From: UBA5399 sp964592125
Lineage (GTDB): Bacteria; Bacillota; Clostridia; Christensenellales; Christensenellaceae
Assembly: GCA_964592125.1 (NCBI GenBank)
Contig: CAZQBV010000124.1
Coordinates: 1 to 5,482 of the forward strand
Reading direction: 5' to 3'
DNA: 5,482 bases
Positions 1 to 5,482 of this stretch are shown piece by piece. The notes below the pieces were generated by a model. The model was not told where the DNA came from. It did not search any database and worked only from the letters and a program-made list of their open reading frames with translations. The position numbers were made by a program, and so were the translations under genes. Positions within the stretch are counted from its first letter, which is position 1, and each line of letters opens with the position of its first letter.

Positions 1-1
1 T

Positions 2-16
2 CGTGCCTATGGCACG
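2..16. repeat. Short perfect inverted repeat (hairpin 1)
   Basis: CGTGCC (2-7) and GGCACG (11-16) are perfect inverted arms around a TAT loop, giving a compact 6-bp GC-rich stem with one further possible T-G wobble pair (1 and 17). No T-run follows directly, so it is not a textbook terminator by itself. It sits one base before a second hairpin. It could belong to the 3' end of an upstream transcript that the window cuts off, or be a protein-binding site. The symmetry is certain; the function is not known. Confidence 0.5.
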
Positions 17-17
17 G

Positions 18-42
18 ATTAAAAACGTATAACGTTTTTAAT
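18..42. repeat. 11-bp perfect inverted repeat (hairpin 2)
   Basis: ATTAAAAACGT (18-28) and ACGTTTTTAAT (32-42) are perfect inverted arms around a 3-base ATA loop. The stem is AT-rich apart from its central CG pairs. An A-run on the 5' side and a T-run on the 3' side give it some resemblance to a bidirectional intrinsic terminator, but the GC core is very small. It lies 33 bases before the ygiQ start, so an operator role for ygiQ is an alternative. The perfect 22-base symmetry is seen directly; the role is inference. Confidence 0.5.
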
Positions 43-75
43 TAAGAATTAGTATAAATGGTGGATTTTAAATAG

Positions 76-1851
76 ATGAAAATAGGAATAAATGAGTTTT
101 TGCCTACAACGAAAAAAGAATTAAAACAGCAGGAAATTGAACAGCTGGATTTTGTGCTGGTGACAGGAGATGCCTATGTGGATCATCCTTCTTTTGCGCA
201 TGCCGTGATATCGCGTTATTTGGTGGCGCATGGCTATAGTGTGGGTATTATTTCCCAGCCAAACTGGAAAATTGCAGATGAATTTAAAACATTGGGCAGG
301 CCAAAGCTGGGATTTTTGATTAGTGCCGGGAATATGGACAGTATGGTGAACTTGTTTACGGTGAACAAAAAACGTCGTGCACGGGATATGTATACCGCAG
401 GGGGGAAGACGGGCAAACGTCCCGCGCGTACCACGCAGGTGTATGCAAAGAAGATACGCGAGGCCTATGGCAATATACCTATTATAATAGGGGGGATAGA
501 GGCTAGCCTGCGCAGGTTTGCCCACTATGACTATTGGGACAATCGTGTGCTGCCTTCTATTCTTACCAGCAGCGGAGCGGATCTACTGGTGTATGGCATG
601 GGGGAACGAACCATAGTGGAAATTGCCGAAGCGCTTGCCGGTGGGCTGGATGTGGCGGACGTTACCTATATAAATGGTACGGTATATAAGGCGGAAACCT
701 TGGAACGGGTATACGATTATGTGGAAATTCCCGATGAAAACAAAGTGGTGGGTGATAAAAAACAGTATGCGGATGCTTTCTTGAAACAGATGCACGACAG
801 GGAACATGTGCTGGTACAAAAGCACAAAAGCTGCTATGTGGTGCAAAACCCGCCTGCAGAGGCTCTTTCTTCAGAGGAATTGGATTTTGTATATGAACTG
901 CCCTATGTAAGAATGGCGCATTCCCGTTATGATAAACCAGTGCCTGCTCTGGAAGAAATAAGATACAGCATTACGGCAGTACGGGGATGTGTGGGTGCCT
1001 GCAGCTTTTGTGCGCTTTATTATCATCAGGGAAAAGAAGTTGTGTCAAGAACACAAAGCAGTGTTATAAATGAAGCAGTGCTTTTTACAGGGGAACCGGA
1101 GTTTAAGGGGTACATACACGATGTGGGAGGCCCTACGGCGAATATGTATGGTCTATCTTGTAAAAACCCAAAAGGAAGGTGCAATAAGCGCCGTTGCCTG
1201 ACGCCGCAGCCATGCAAATGGCTGGTGGAAAACCATGGGGCATACCTGCAGTTGCTGGGCAAATTGCGGGGATTGCCAAAAATAAAAAAGGTGTTTATTC
1301 GCTCGGGCATACGGCACGACCTTGCGTTGCTGGATAAAAGCGGCAGCTTTATTCGTGAACTGGCAAAGCACTATGTAAGCGGGCAACTGAGACTGGCGCC
1401 AGAGCATGTGGACGAAGTTGTGCTGAAATGCATGGGGAAGCCAAACATAGAAAAATACGAGCAATTTTGTGGTCGGTTTGATATGGCCTCCAAGAAGGCA
1501 GGTAAGCAGCAATATGTGTTGCCCTACTTTATGTCTTCGCACCCGGGTTGTACAATGACGCAGGCGGTGCAACTGGCTGAATATGTGAGGGATGCCGGCG
1601 CAACCCCGGAGCAGGTACAAGATTTTTACCCTACACCGGGTACTTTAGCAACCTGTATGTATTACTTAGGGTTTGACCCTGCAACAGGGAAGCAACTGTA
1701 TGTGGAAAAACAGCAGGAACAGAAGGCGATGCAACGTGCCCTGCTGCAGTATAAAGACCGTGCAAACAGGACTTTGGTGAAAAAGGCGCTTAAAATGGCG
1801 GGACGTGAGGACTTGATAGGGCGCGGAAAACGGAGTCTAATAAAAGAGTAG
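76..1851 (+). CDS. ygiQ: YgiQ-family (UPF0313) radical SAM protein
   Basis: This is a cytosolic radical SAM enzyme of the YgiQ/UPF0313 family, whose reaction and substrate I do not know to be established. The 591 residues open with the family's N-terminal domain, with TGDAYVDHPSF at 30-40 and GGIEASLRR at 139-147. The CxxxCxxC motif that binds the 4Fe-4S cluster and SAM is at C305, C309 and C312, inside RGCVGACSFC. A conserved block DVGGPTANMYGLSC follows, with four more cysteines at C362, C369, C374 and C380. QLRLAPEH lies at 437-444, DFYPTP at 516-521 and GREDLIG at 576-582 close to the end. The protein is shorter than enterobacterial YgiQ (above 700 residues), lacking sequence after GREDLIG, which I recall as usual for Firmicutes. 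The ATG at 76 is the only sensible start: GGTGGA at 60-65 is a fair ribosome-binding site, and the frame is closed just upstream by TAG at 73-75. The gene is on the same strand as tig, 137 bases ahead, with no clear terminator between. The family call is secure; the function is open. Confidence 0.95.
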   Translation: MKIGINEFLPTTKKELKQQEIEQLDFVLVTGDAYVDHPSFAHAVISRYLVAHGYSVGIISQPNWKIADEFKTLGRPKLGFLISAGNMDSMVNLFTVNKKRRARDMYTAGGKTGKRPARTTQVYAKKIREAYGNIPIIIGGIEASLRRFAHYDYWDNRVLPSILTSSGADLLVYGMGERTIVEIAEALAGGLDVADVTYINGTVYKAETLERVYDYVEIPDENKVVGDKKQYADAFLKQMHDREHVLVQKHKSCYVVQNPPAEALSSEELDFVYELPYVRMAHSRYDKPVPALEEIRYSITAVRGCVGACSFCALYYHQGKEVVSRTQSSVINEAVLFTGEPEFKGYIHDVGGPTANMYGLSCKNPKGRCNKRRCLTPQPCKWLVENHGAYLQLLGKLRGLPKIKKVFIRSGIRHDLALLDKSGSFIRELAKHYVSGQLRLAPEHVDEVVLKCMGKPNIEKYEQFCGRFDMASKKAGKQQYVLPYFMSSHPGCTMTQAVQLAEYVRDAGATPEQVQDFYPTPGTLATCMYYLGFDPATGKQLYVEKQQEQKAMQRALLQYKDRANRTLVKKALKMAGREDLIGRGKRSLIKE

Positions 1852-1915
1852 GGGGGTACGTTTACAAAAAATAGCTTATTTAGAGGAAGTTGTGTGTACA
1901 AAATGTTAAATTTCC

Positions 1916-1944
1916 TTGCGGGAACATATATCATAAGATATAAT
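1916..1944 (+). promoter_or_regulatory. Probable sigma-A-type promoter for tig-clpP-clpX
   Basis: A perfect TATAAT -10 box lies at 1939-1944. Exactly 17 bases upstream is TTGCGG (1916-1921), which matches the -35 consensus only in its TTG. There is no extended -10 TG. Transcription would begin near 1951, giving a leader of about 38 bases that retains the AGGAGGA ribosome-binding site at 1977-1983. I see neither a CIRCE element nor CtsR-type heptamers (GGTCAAA direct repeats) in the 1852-1988 gap, so classic heat-shock repressor control is not evident. A 6-bp dyad overlaps the -10 box. The -10 and spacing are good; the -35 is weak. Confidence 0.6.
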
Positions 1945-1988
1945 AAATAAGTATTGTTTAAAATAATGGTATTGTCAGGAGGACGGCT

Positions 1989-3437
1989 ATGACGTCGAAA
2001 TTGGAAAAAATAGAAACAAATAAAGTGAAGCTGGAAATCAATGTTGCTGCGGAGCAATTTGAAGAGGGGATAGACAAAGCCTTTTTAAAACAGAGGAAGA
2101 AGTTTAATATACCCGGATTTAGAAAGGGAAAAGCCCCCCGCAAGATGGTGGAAAACTTTTATGGCGGCCCAGAGCTTTTCTATGAAGATGCATTCGAGGA
2201 AATTTTCCCTGACGCATACCGGGAAGCTGTGGAAGAACACAAGCTGGAAGTGGTATCACGCCCGGAAAATGTGGATATAACAGCCATTGGTATAGAGGAA
2301 GGCGTTGTATTTTCTGCGGAAGTATACCTAAAGCCGGAAATAAAGCTGGGCAAATACGATGGTATAAAAGTGAAAAGGCCTATTCCGGCAGTGGCAGACG
2401 AAGATGTGGAAGCAGAGATAGAAAAAGCGCGTGAGCAAAACTCTCGTTGGGTGAATGTGGAACGCGAAGTAGCAGACGGCGATACTGTGATTATAGACTA
2501 TTCCGGAAGTGTGGATGGAGAAAAATTTGACGGTGGCACAGCTGAAAAGCAATCCTTGGTGATTGGATCGAAGCGTTTTATACCTGGCTTTGAAGAACAG
2601 CTGGTGGGTATGAAAAAAGACGAGGAAAAGAAAATATTTGTAAAATTCCCCGATGAGTATGCGCCGGAGCTTGCAGGTAAAGATGCAGTATTTGAAATAA
2701 AGCTGCACGAAACAAAAGAAAAAGAGCTGCCGGAACTGGATGATGAATTTGCAGAAGATGTTTCGGAGTTTGATACATTTGCTGAATACAAAGACGATGT
2801 GAAGAAGCGCATGACAAAGCAAGCGGAAGATAAATCACGCGTGGCTGTGGAAAATCAACTTTTGGAAACCTTGGCCAAAGATGCCGAGATGGATATTCCG
2901 GATGTGATGATAGAAAACGAAATTGAATACCAATTGCAGCAGCTTTCGTATCAGATGATGTATTCCGGTTTGAAACTGGAGGACTACTTGCAGTACTCTG
3001 GAAAGACGATGGAAGAACTGCGAGAAGACTATCGCTTTACATCTACCCAACAGGTGCGTATGCGACTGGCGGTGGAGGAACTGATTAAGGAACTGAAAAT
3101 AGAGCCCACAGAGGAAGAGGCGGAAGCACGGCTGGAAGAACTGGCAAAGGAAGCTGGAAAAACCGTGCAGGAATATAAAAATATGATGGGCGCACAAGAG
3201 CTGGATTACTTCAAAGACAGGGTGGCTATGGAACGAGTATTCGACTATCTTTCCGGTAAAGCGGAGATAGAAGATGTGGATGCCGCTGAATATTACAAAG
3301 AAGATGCTGAAAAAAAAGCTGCAAAAGAAGATGAAGAGGCAGCAGAAGACGCGCAGGACGAGCAGGAAACTGCAGATAAGAAAACGGAAAAGCTGGAGAA
3401 AAAGAAAAAAGCAAAGAAAGAACCAGTTGCCGAGTAA
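1989..3437 (+). CDS. tig: Trigger factor, ribosome-bound chaperone and prolyl isomerase
   Basis: Trigger factor docks at the ribosome exit tunnel, shields nascent chains and has peptidyl-prolyl isomerase activity. The N-terminal ribosome-binding domain (about 1-145) carries the signature GFRKGKAP at 43-50, at the same position as in E. coli, where F44, R45 and K46 make the ribosome contact. An FKBP-type domain spans about 158-245, beginning with GDTVIIDYSG at 164 and including FIPGFEEQLVGM. The helical C-terminal chaperone domain runs from about 251 to 436. A lysine/glutamate-rich, probably disordered tail (about 437-482) makes the protein about 50 residues longer than E. coli trigger factor (432). 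The ATG at 1989 follows AGGAGGA by 5 bases and places the signature correctly. It is the first gene of the operon, followed by clpP after 12 bases, linking folding of new proteins with degradation. Identity is secure. Confidence 0.98.
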   Translation: MTSKLEKIETNKVKLEINVAAEQFEEGIDKAFLKQRKKFNIPGFRKGKAPRKMVENFYGGPELFYEDAFEEIFPDAYREAVEEHKLEVVSRPENVDITAIGIEEGVVFSAEVYLKPEIKLGKYDGIKVKRPIPAVADEDVEAEIEKAREQNSRWVNVEREVADGDTVIIDYSGSVDGEKFDGGTAEKQSLVIGSKRFIPGFEEQLVGMKKDEEKKIFVKFPDEYAPELAGKDAVFEIKLHETKEKELPELDDEFAEDVSEFDTFAEYKDDVKKRMTKQAEDKSRVAVENQLLETLAKDAEMDIPDVMIENEIEYQLQQLSYQMMYSGLKLEDYLQYSGKTMEELREDYRFTSTQQVRMRLAVEELIKELKIEPTEEEAEARLEELAKEAGKTVQEYKNMMGAQELDYFKDRVAMERVFDYLSGKAEIEDVDAAEYYKEDAEKKAAKEDEEAAEDAQDEQETADKKTEKLEKKKKAKKEPVAE

Positions 3438-3441
3438 GGAG
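3436..3441 (+). promoter_or_regulatory. clpP ribosome-binding site overlapping the tig stop codon
   Basis: AAGGAG at 3436-3441 shares its first two bases with the TAA stop of tig (3435-3437) and lies 8 bases before the clpP ATG at 3450. Ribosomes finishing tig therefore end on the site that starts clpP, which favours translational coupling. The arrangement is seen directly; coupling is inferred. Confidence 0.8.
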
Positions 3442-3449
3442 TTCGTTAT

Positions 3450-4037
3450 ATGAGCAGTTTAGTACCAATGGTTGTAGAGCAAACAAGCAGGGGAGAACGG
3501 TCTTACGACATTTTTTCCAGATTGTTGAAGGATAGGATTATATTTTTGACAGGCGAAGTGAACGATGTGTCGGCTGACCTTGTTGTGGCACAGATGATTT
3601 TTTTGGAGGCGGAAGACCCGGATAAGGATATTTATCTTTATATTAATAGCCCCGGTGGATCTATCACATCAGGCATGGCGATTTTTGACACCATGCAGTA
3701 TATAAAGTGTGATGTTTCCACAATTTGCATAGGTATGGCGGCATCTATGGGTTCATTCCTACTGGCTGCAGGTGCAAAAGGCAAGCGAAAATCTTTACCC
3801 AACAGTGAAATTATGATTCATCAACCACTGGGTGGTACGCAGGGGCAAGCAACAGATATTGCGATTCATGCGCAGAGGATTTTGGACATTAAGGATAAGA
3901 TGAACAGAATTTTGAGCGAGAGAACCGGACAGGATATTGAAAAGGTAAAGAACGATGTGGAACGCGATTACTTTATGTCTGCGGAGGATGCTCTGAAATA
4001 TGGTATTATAGATGAGATAATACCGCCAAAACGGTAA
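3450..4037 (+). CDS. clpP: ATP-dependent Clp protease proteolytic subunit ClpP
   Basis: ClpP is the serine peptidase that assembles into a double-heptamer chamber in the cytosol and degrades proteins fed in by a Clp ATPase, here ClpX encoded next door. The 195 residues show the complete catalytic triad: S99 in GMAASMGS, H124 in MIHQPLGG and D173 in ERDYF. These correspond to S97, H122 and D171 of mature E. coli ClpP. The oxyanion-region motif NSPGGS is at 66-71. The N-terminus SLVPMVVEQTSRGERSYDI aligns with the mature E. coli start, so there is essentially no propeptide, unlike the 14-residue one in E. coli. The axial-loop residues that contact ClpX are therefore present from the beginning. 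The gene has its own AAGGAG site and lies 12 bases after tig and 18 before clpX. No separate promoter is visible, so it is probably transcribed from the tig promoter. Identity is secure. Confidence 0.98.
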   Translation: MSSLVPMVVEQTSRGERSYDIFSRLLKDRIIFLTGEVNDVSADLVVAQMIFLEAEDPDKDIYLYINSPGGSITSGMAIFDTMQYIKCDVSTICIGMAASMGSFLLAAGAKGKRKSLPNSEIMIHQPLGGTQGQATDIAIHAQRILDIKDKMNRILSERTGQDIEKVKNDVERDYFMSAEDALKYGIIDEIIPPKR

Positions 4038-4043
4038 TTTGAA

Positions 4044-4050
4044 AGTAGGA
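4044..4050 (+). promoter_or_regulatory. Weak clpX ribosome-binding site
   Basis: AGTAGGA at 4044-4050 gives only an AGGA core, 5 bases before the clpX ATG at 4056. A second, out-of-frame ATG at 4052 is only one base from the core, too close to be used efficiently, so the site favours 4056. It is clearly weaker than the AGGAGGA before tig and the AAGGAG before clpP, which would fit less ClpX than ClpP being made from one mRNA. The sequence is observed; the effect on dosage is inference. Confidence 0.6.
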
Positions 4051-4055
4051 TATGA

Positions 4056-5342
4056 ATGTTTAGTAACTATGATGACGGCATAAAGCAGGTGCGCTGCTCA
4101 TTTTGCGGGAAGGCACAGGATCAAGTGAAGAAACTGATTGCTGGCCCGGGAGTTTATATTTGTGATGAGTGTGTAGAGCTGTGCAGTGAAATAATTGAGG
4201 AAGAATTCAAAGAAGAAAAAGAATTTGAACTTAAAGATTTTCCTAAGCCTGCCGAAATGGTTCGTATATTAAATCAATATGTAATAGGACAAAAAAGTGC
4301 GAAAAAGAACTTGGCAGTAGCGGTTTATAATCACTATAAAAGAATTAATGCCGACAACGTACAGGATGATGATACGGAAATACAGAAGAGCAATATTCTG
4401 ATGTTGGGGCCTACGGGTAGTGGCAAAACGCTTCTGGCGCAAACATTGGCAAGAATATTAAATGTGCCTTTTGCTATGGCGGATGCGACCTCTTTAACGG
4501 AAGCTGGCTATGTGGGCGAGGATGTGGAAAATATTCTTTTGAAGCTGATACAGGCGGCAGATTTTGATATTGAGCGTGCACAAAAAGGCATTATTTATGT
4601 GGATGAAATTGACAAAATAACCCGTAAAGGCGACAACGCATCTATTACACGCGATGTTTCTGGAGAGGGTGTGCAGCAGGCCTTGTTGAAGATTCTGGAA
4701 GGCACGGTGGCCAGCGTGCCCCCGCAGGGCGGACGAAAACACCCGCATCAGGATTTTCTGCAAATTGATACCACGAATATATTGTTCATTTGTGGTGGAG
4801 CGTTTGGCGGGCTGGAAAAAATTATTGAGAGCCGTACCAACAAAAAGAATATGGGATTTGGCGCAGAGGTAAAAAGCAAGAAAGACCAAAATGTGGGAGA
4901 AATACTTGCTAATGTTCGTGCAGAAGACCTGTTGAAATATGGGTTGATTCCGGAATTTGTGGGCAGGCTGCCGGTGGTGGTAAGCTTACATTCGTTGGAC
5001 GAGAAGGCGCTTGTGGATATTTTGAAAAAGCCCAAGAATGCTATTACAAAGCAGTTTAAAAAGCTGTTTGCAATAGATGGTGTGGAGCTTGAATTTGAAG
5101 AGGATGCTTTGGTGGAAGTTGCTAGGTTGGCAATTAAAAATGATACAGGGGCACGTGGCCTAAGGAGCATTATTGAATCCTCTATGATGGATATTATGTA
5201 TGACTTGCCTTCGCGTGAGGATGTGTTGAAATGTGTTGTAACGAAAGATACAATTCAGAACAACAAGCCAATGCTGGTGGTGGGTGAAAAAGAAAAGCCA
5301 AAGAAGAAGGAACCAGCACAAGAAGAGGAAAGCGCCTCTTAA
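4056..5342 (+). CDS. clpX: ATP-dependent Clp protease ATP-binding subunit ClpX
   Basis: ClpX is the AAA+ unfoldase that forms a hexameric ring, pulls substrates through its pore with ATP and passes them into ClpP. The 428 residues match the family length (about 420-425). The N-terminal zinc-binding domain has C14, C17, C36 and C39. The AAA+ module shows Walker A GPTGSGKT (118-125), pore loop GYVG (151-154), Walker B IIYVDE (179-184), the RKH loop (227-229), the arginine finger R304 in GLIPEFVGR and the sensor-2 arginine R367 in GARG. The ClpP-docking loop reads Met-Gly-Phe at 266-268 instead of the Ile-Gly-Phe of E. coli. A short charged tail rich in Lys, Glu and Pro ends the protein. The ATG at 4056 places the first zinc cysteine at 14, as expected. 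It is the last gene of the operon, followed by an intrinsic terminator 54 bases downstream. Identity is secure. Confidence 0.98.
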   Translation: MFSNYDDGIKQVRCSFCGKAQDQVKKLIAGPGVYICDECVELCSEIIEEEFKEEKEFELKDFPKPAEMVRILNQYVIGQKSAKKNLAVAVYNHYKRINADNVQDDDTEIQKSNILMLGPTGSGKTLLAQTLARILNVPFAMADATSLTEAGYVGEDVENILLKLIQAADFDIERAQKGIIYVDEIDKITRKGDNASITRDVSGEGVQQALLKILEGTVASVPPQGGRKHPHQDFLQIDTTNILFICGGAFGGLEKIIESRTNKKNMGFGAEVKSKKDQNVGEILANVRAEDLLKYGLIPEFVGRLPVVVSLHSLDEKALVDILKKPKNAITKQFKKLFAIDGVELEFEEDALVEVARLAIKNDTGARGLRSIIESSMMDIMYDLPSREDVLKCVVTKDTIQNNKPMLVVGEKEKPKKKEPAQEEESAS

Positions 5343-5396
5343 ATAGGCTTTATGCAGATAGCTGGTGCAGAGAAGCAAATGAAAGCAAAATTCGAG

Positions 5397-5437
5397 GAGC
5401 TGGTCAGTGTGAATTGGTCGGCTCTTGTTTTATGTTT
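5397..5437 (+). terminator. Intrinsic terminator ending the tig-clpP-clpX operon
   Basis: GAGCTGGTCAGT (5397-5408) and ATTGGTCGGCTC (5413-5424) pair over all 12 positions, four of them G-U wobbles, around a GTGA loop at 5409-5412, which is a GNRA-type tetraloop. The stem is followed at once by a T-rich stretch (TTGTTTTATGTTT, 5425-5437). It lies 54 bases after the clpX stop. The wobbles become A-C mismatches in the opposite transcript, so it should work only on the + strand. Confidence 0.88.
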
Positions 5438-5482
5438 GCGGCAGTAATGATATGCCGATGGAACAGACTGGGTTGCGGTAAA

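Noticed and set aside
53..58. TATAAA as a -10 box for ygiQ
   Set aside because: No -35 element lies 15-18 bases upstream, and the resulting start near 65 would remove the GGTGGA ribosome-binding site from the mRNA.
1851..1856. Run of six G at the ygiQ stop codon as a possible frameshift or sequencing error
   Set aside because: The conserved GREDLIG end motif is in frame and the TAG precedes the rest of the run, so a length change there would not alter the protein.
1861..1866. TTTACA as an alternative -35 box after ygiQ
   Set aside because: No acceptable -10 sequence occurs 16-18 bases downstream (AGGAAG lies at the 17-base position).
1852..1915. Terminator for ygiQ
   Set aside because: No stem of useful length followed by a T-run is visible; the short complementarities here are only about 4 bases.
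121..5378. Long minus-strand reading frames across the window
   Set aside because: All lie opposite the four recognised genes, lack family motifs and ribosome-binding sites, and have the odd His/Phe/Leu-rich composition typical of the reverse complement of real coding sequence.
5352..5447. 31-codon reading frame after clpX (begins MQIAGAEKQM)
   Set aside because: It runs straight through the terminator hairpin and T-tract, has only a poor ribosome-binding site and resembles no protein I recognise.
5473..5478. Second TTGCGG, identical to the proposed tig -35, at the window edge
   Set aside because: The position of a matching -10 would be beyond the end of the window, so a promoter cannot be claimed.
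5432..5482. Open frame from ATG at 5432 to the window edge
   Set aside because: The ATG lies inside the terminator T-tract, there is no ribosome-binding site, and 17 codons are too few to judge.

Overview
The window reads as an ordinary chromosomal segment of a low-to-mid GC bacterium, most likely a member of the Bacillota, class Clostridia. The reasons are the A/G-rich Shine-Dalgarno sites (AGGAGG before tig), the AT-rich intergenic DNA, the relatives suggested by the protein sequences, and the gene order tig-clpP-clpX. From memory, Bacillus keeps clpP away from tig-clpX. Proteobacteria share the tig-clpP-clpX order but differ in protein detail. I do not assign a family or genus. All four genes lie on the + strand, are intact, and show no sign of frameshift or recent transfer.

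Layout: positions 1-75 are a leader with two adjacent perfect inverted repeats. Positions 76-1851 encode a YgiQ-type (UPF0313) radical SAM protein of unknown function. Positions 1852-1988 are a gap with a plausible sigma-A-type promoter and a strong ribosome-binding site, but no convincing terminator for ygiQ. Positions 1989-3437 encode trigger factor, 3450-4037 ClpP and 4056-5342 ClpX, with gaps of only 12 and 18 bases. A strong intrinsic terminator at about 5397-5437 closes the unit. The last 45 bases or so hold no supported gene.

The last three genes form a protein-quality-control operon. Trigger factor binds the ribosome and receives nascent chains. ClpX unfolds tagged or damaged proteins and threads them into the ClpP peptidase barrel. 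All key catalytic and nucleotide-binding residues are present. The YgiQ gene precedes the operon on the same strand but has no clear functional tie to it.

I found no previously undescribed system here. The points worth a second look are modest: tandem hairpins upstream of ygiQ, a four-cysteine cluster after the radical SAM motif of YgiQ, dyads overlapping the tig promoter, matching lysine-rich tails on trigger factor and ClpX, a Met-Gly-Phe version of the ClpX loop that docks on ClpP, and a wobble-rich, strand-specific terminator that ends the operon before any lon gene.
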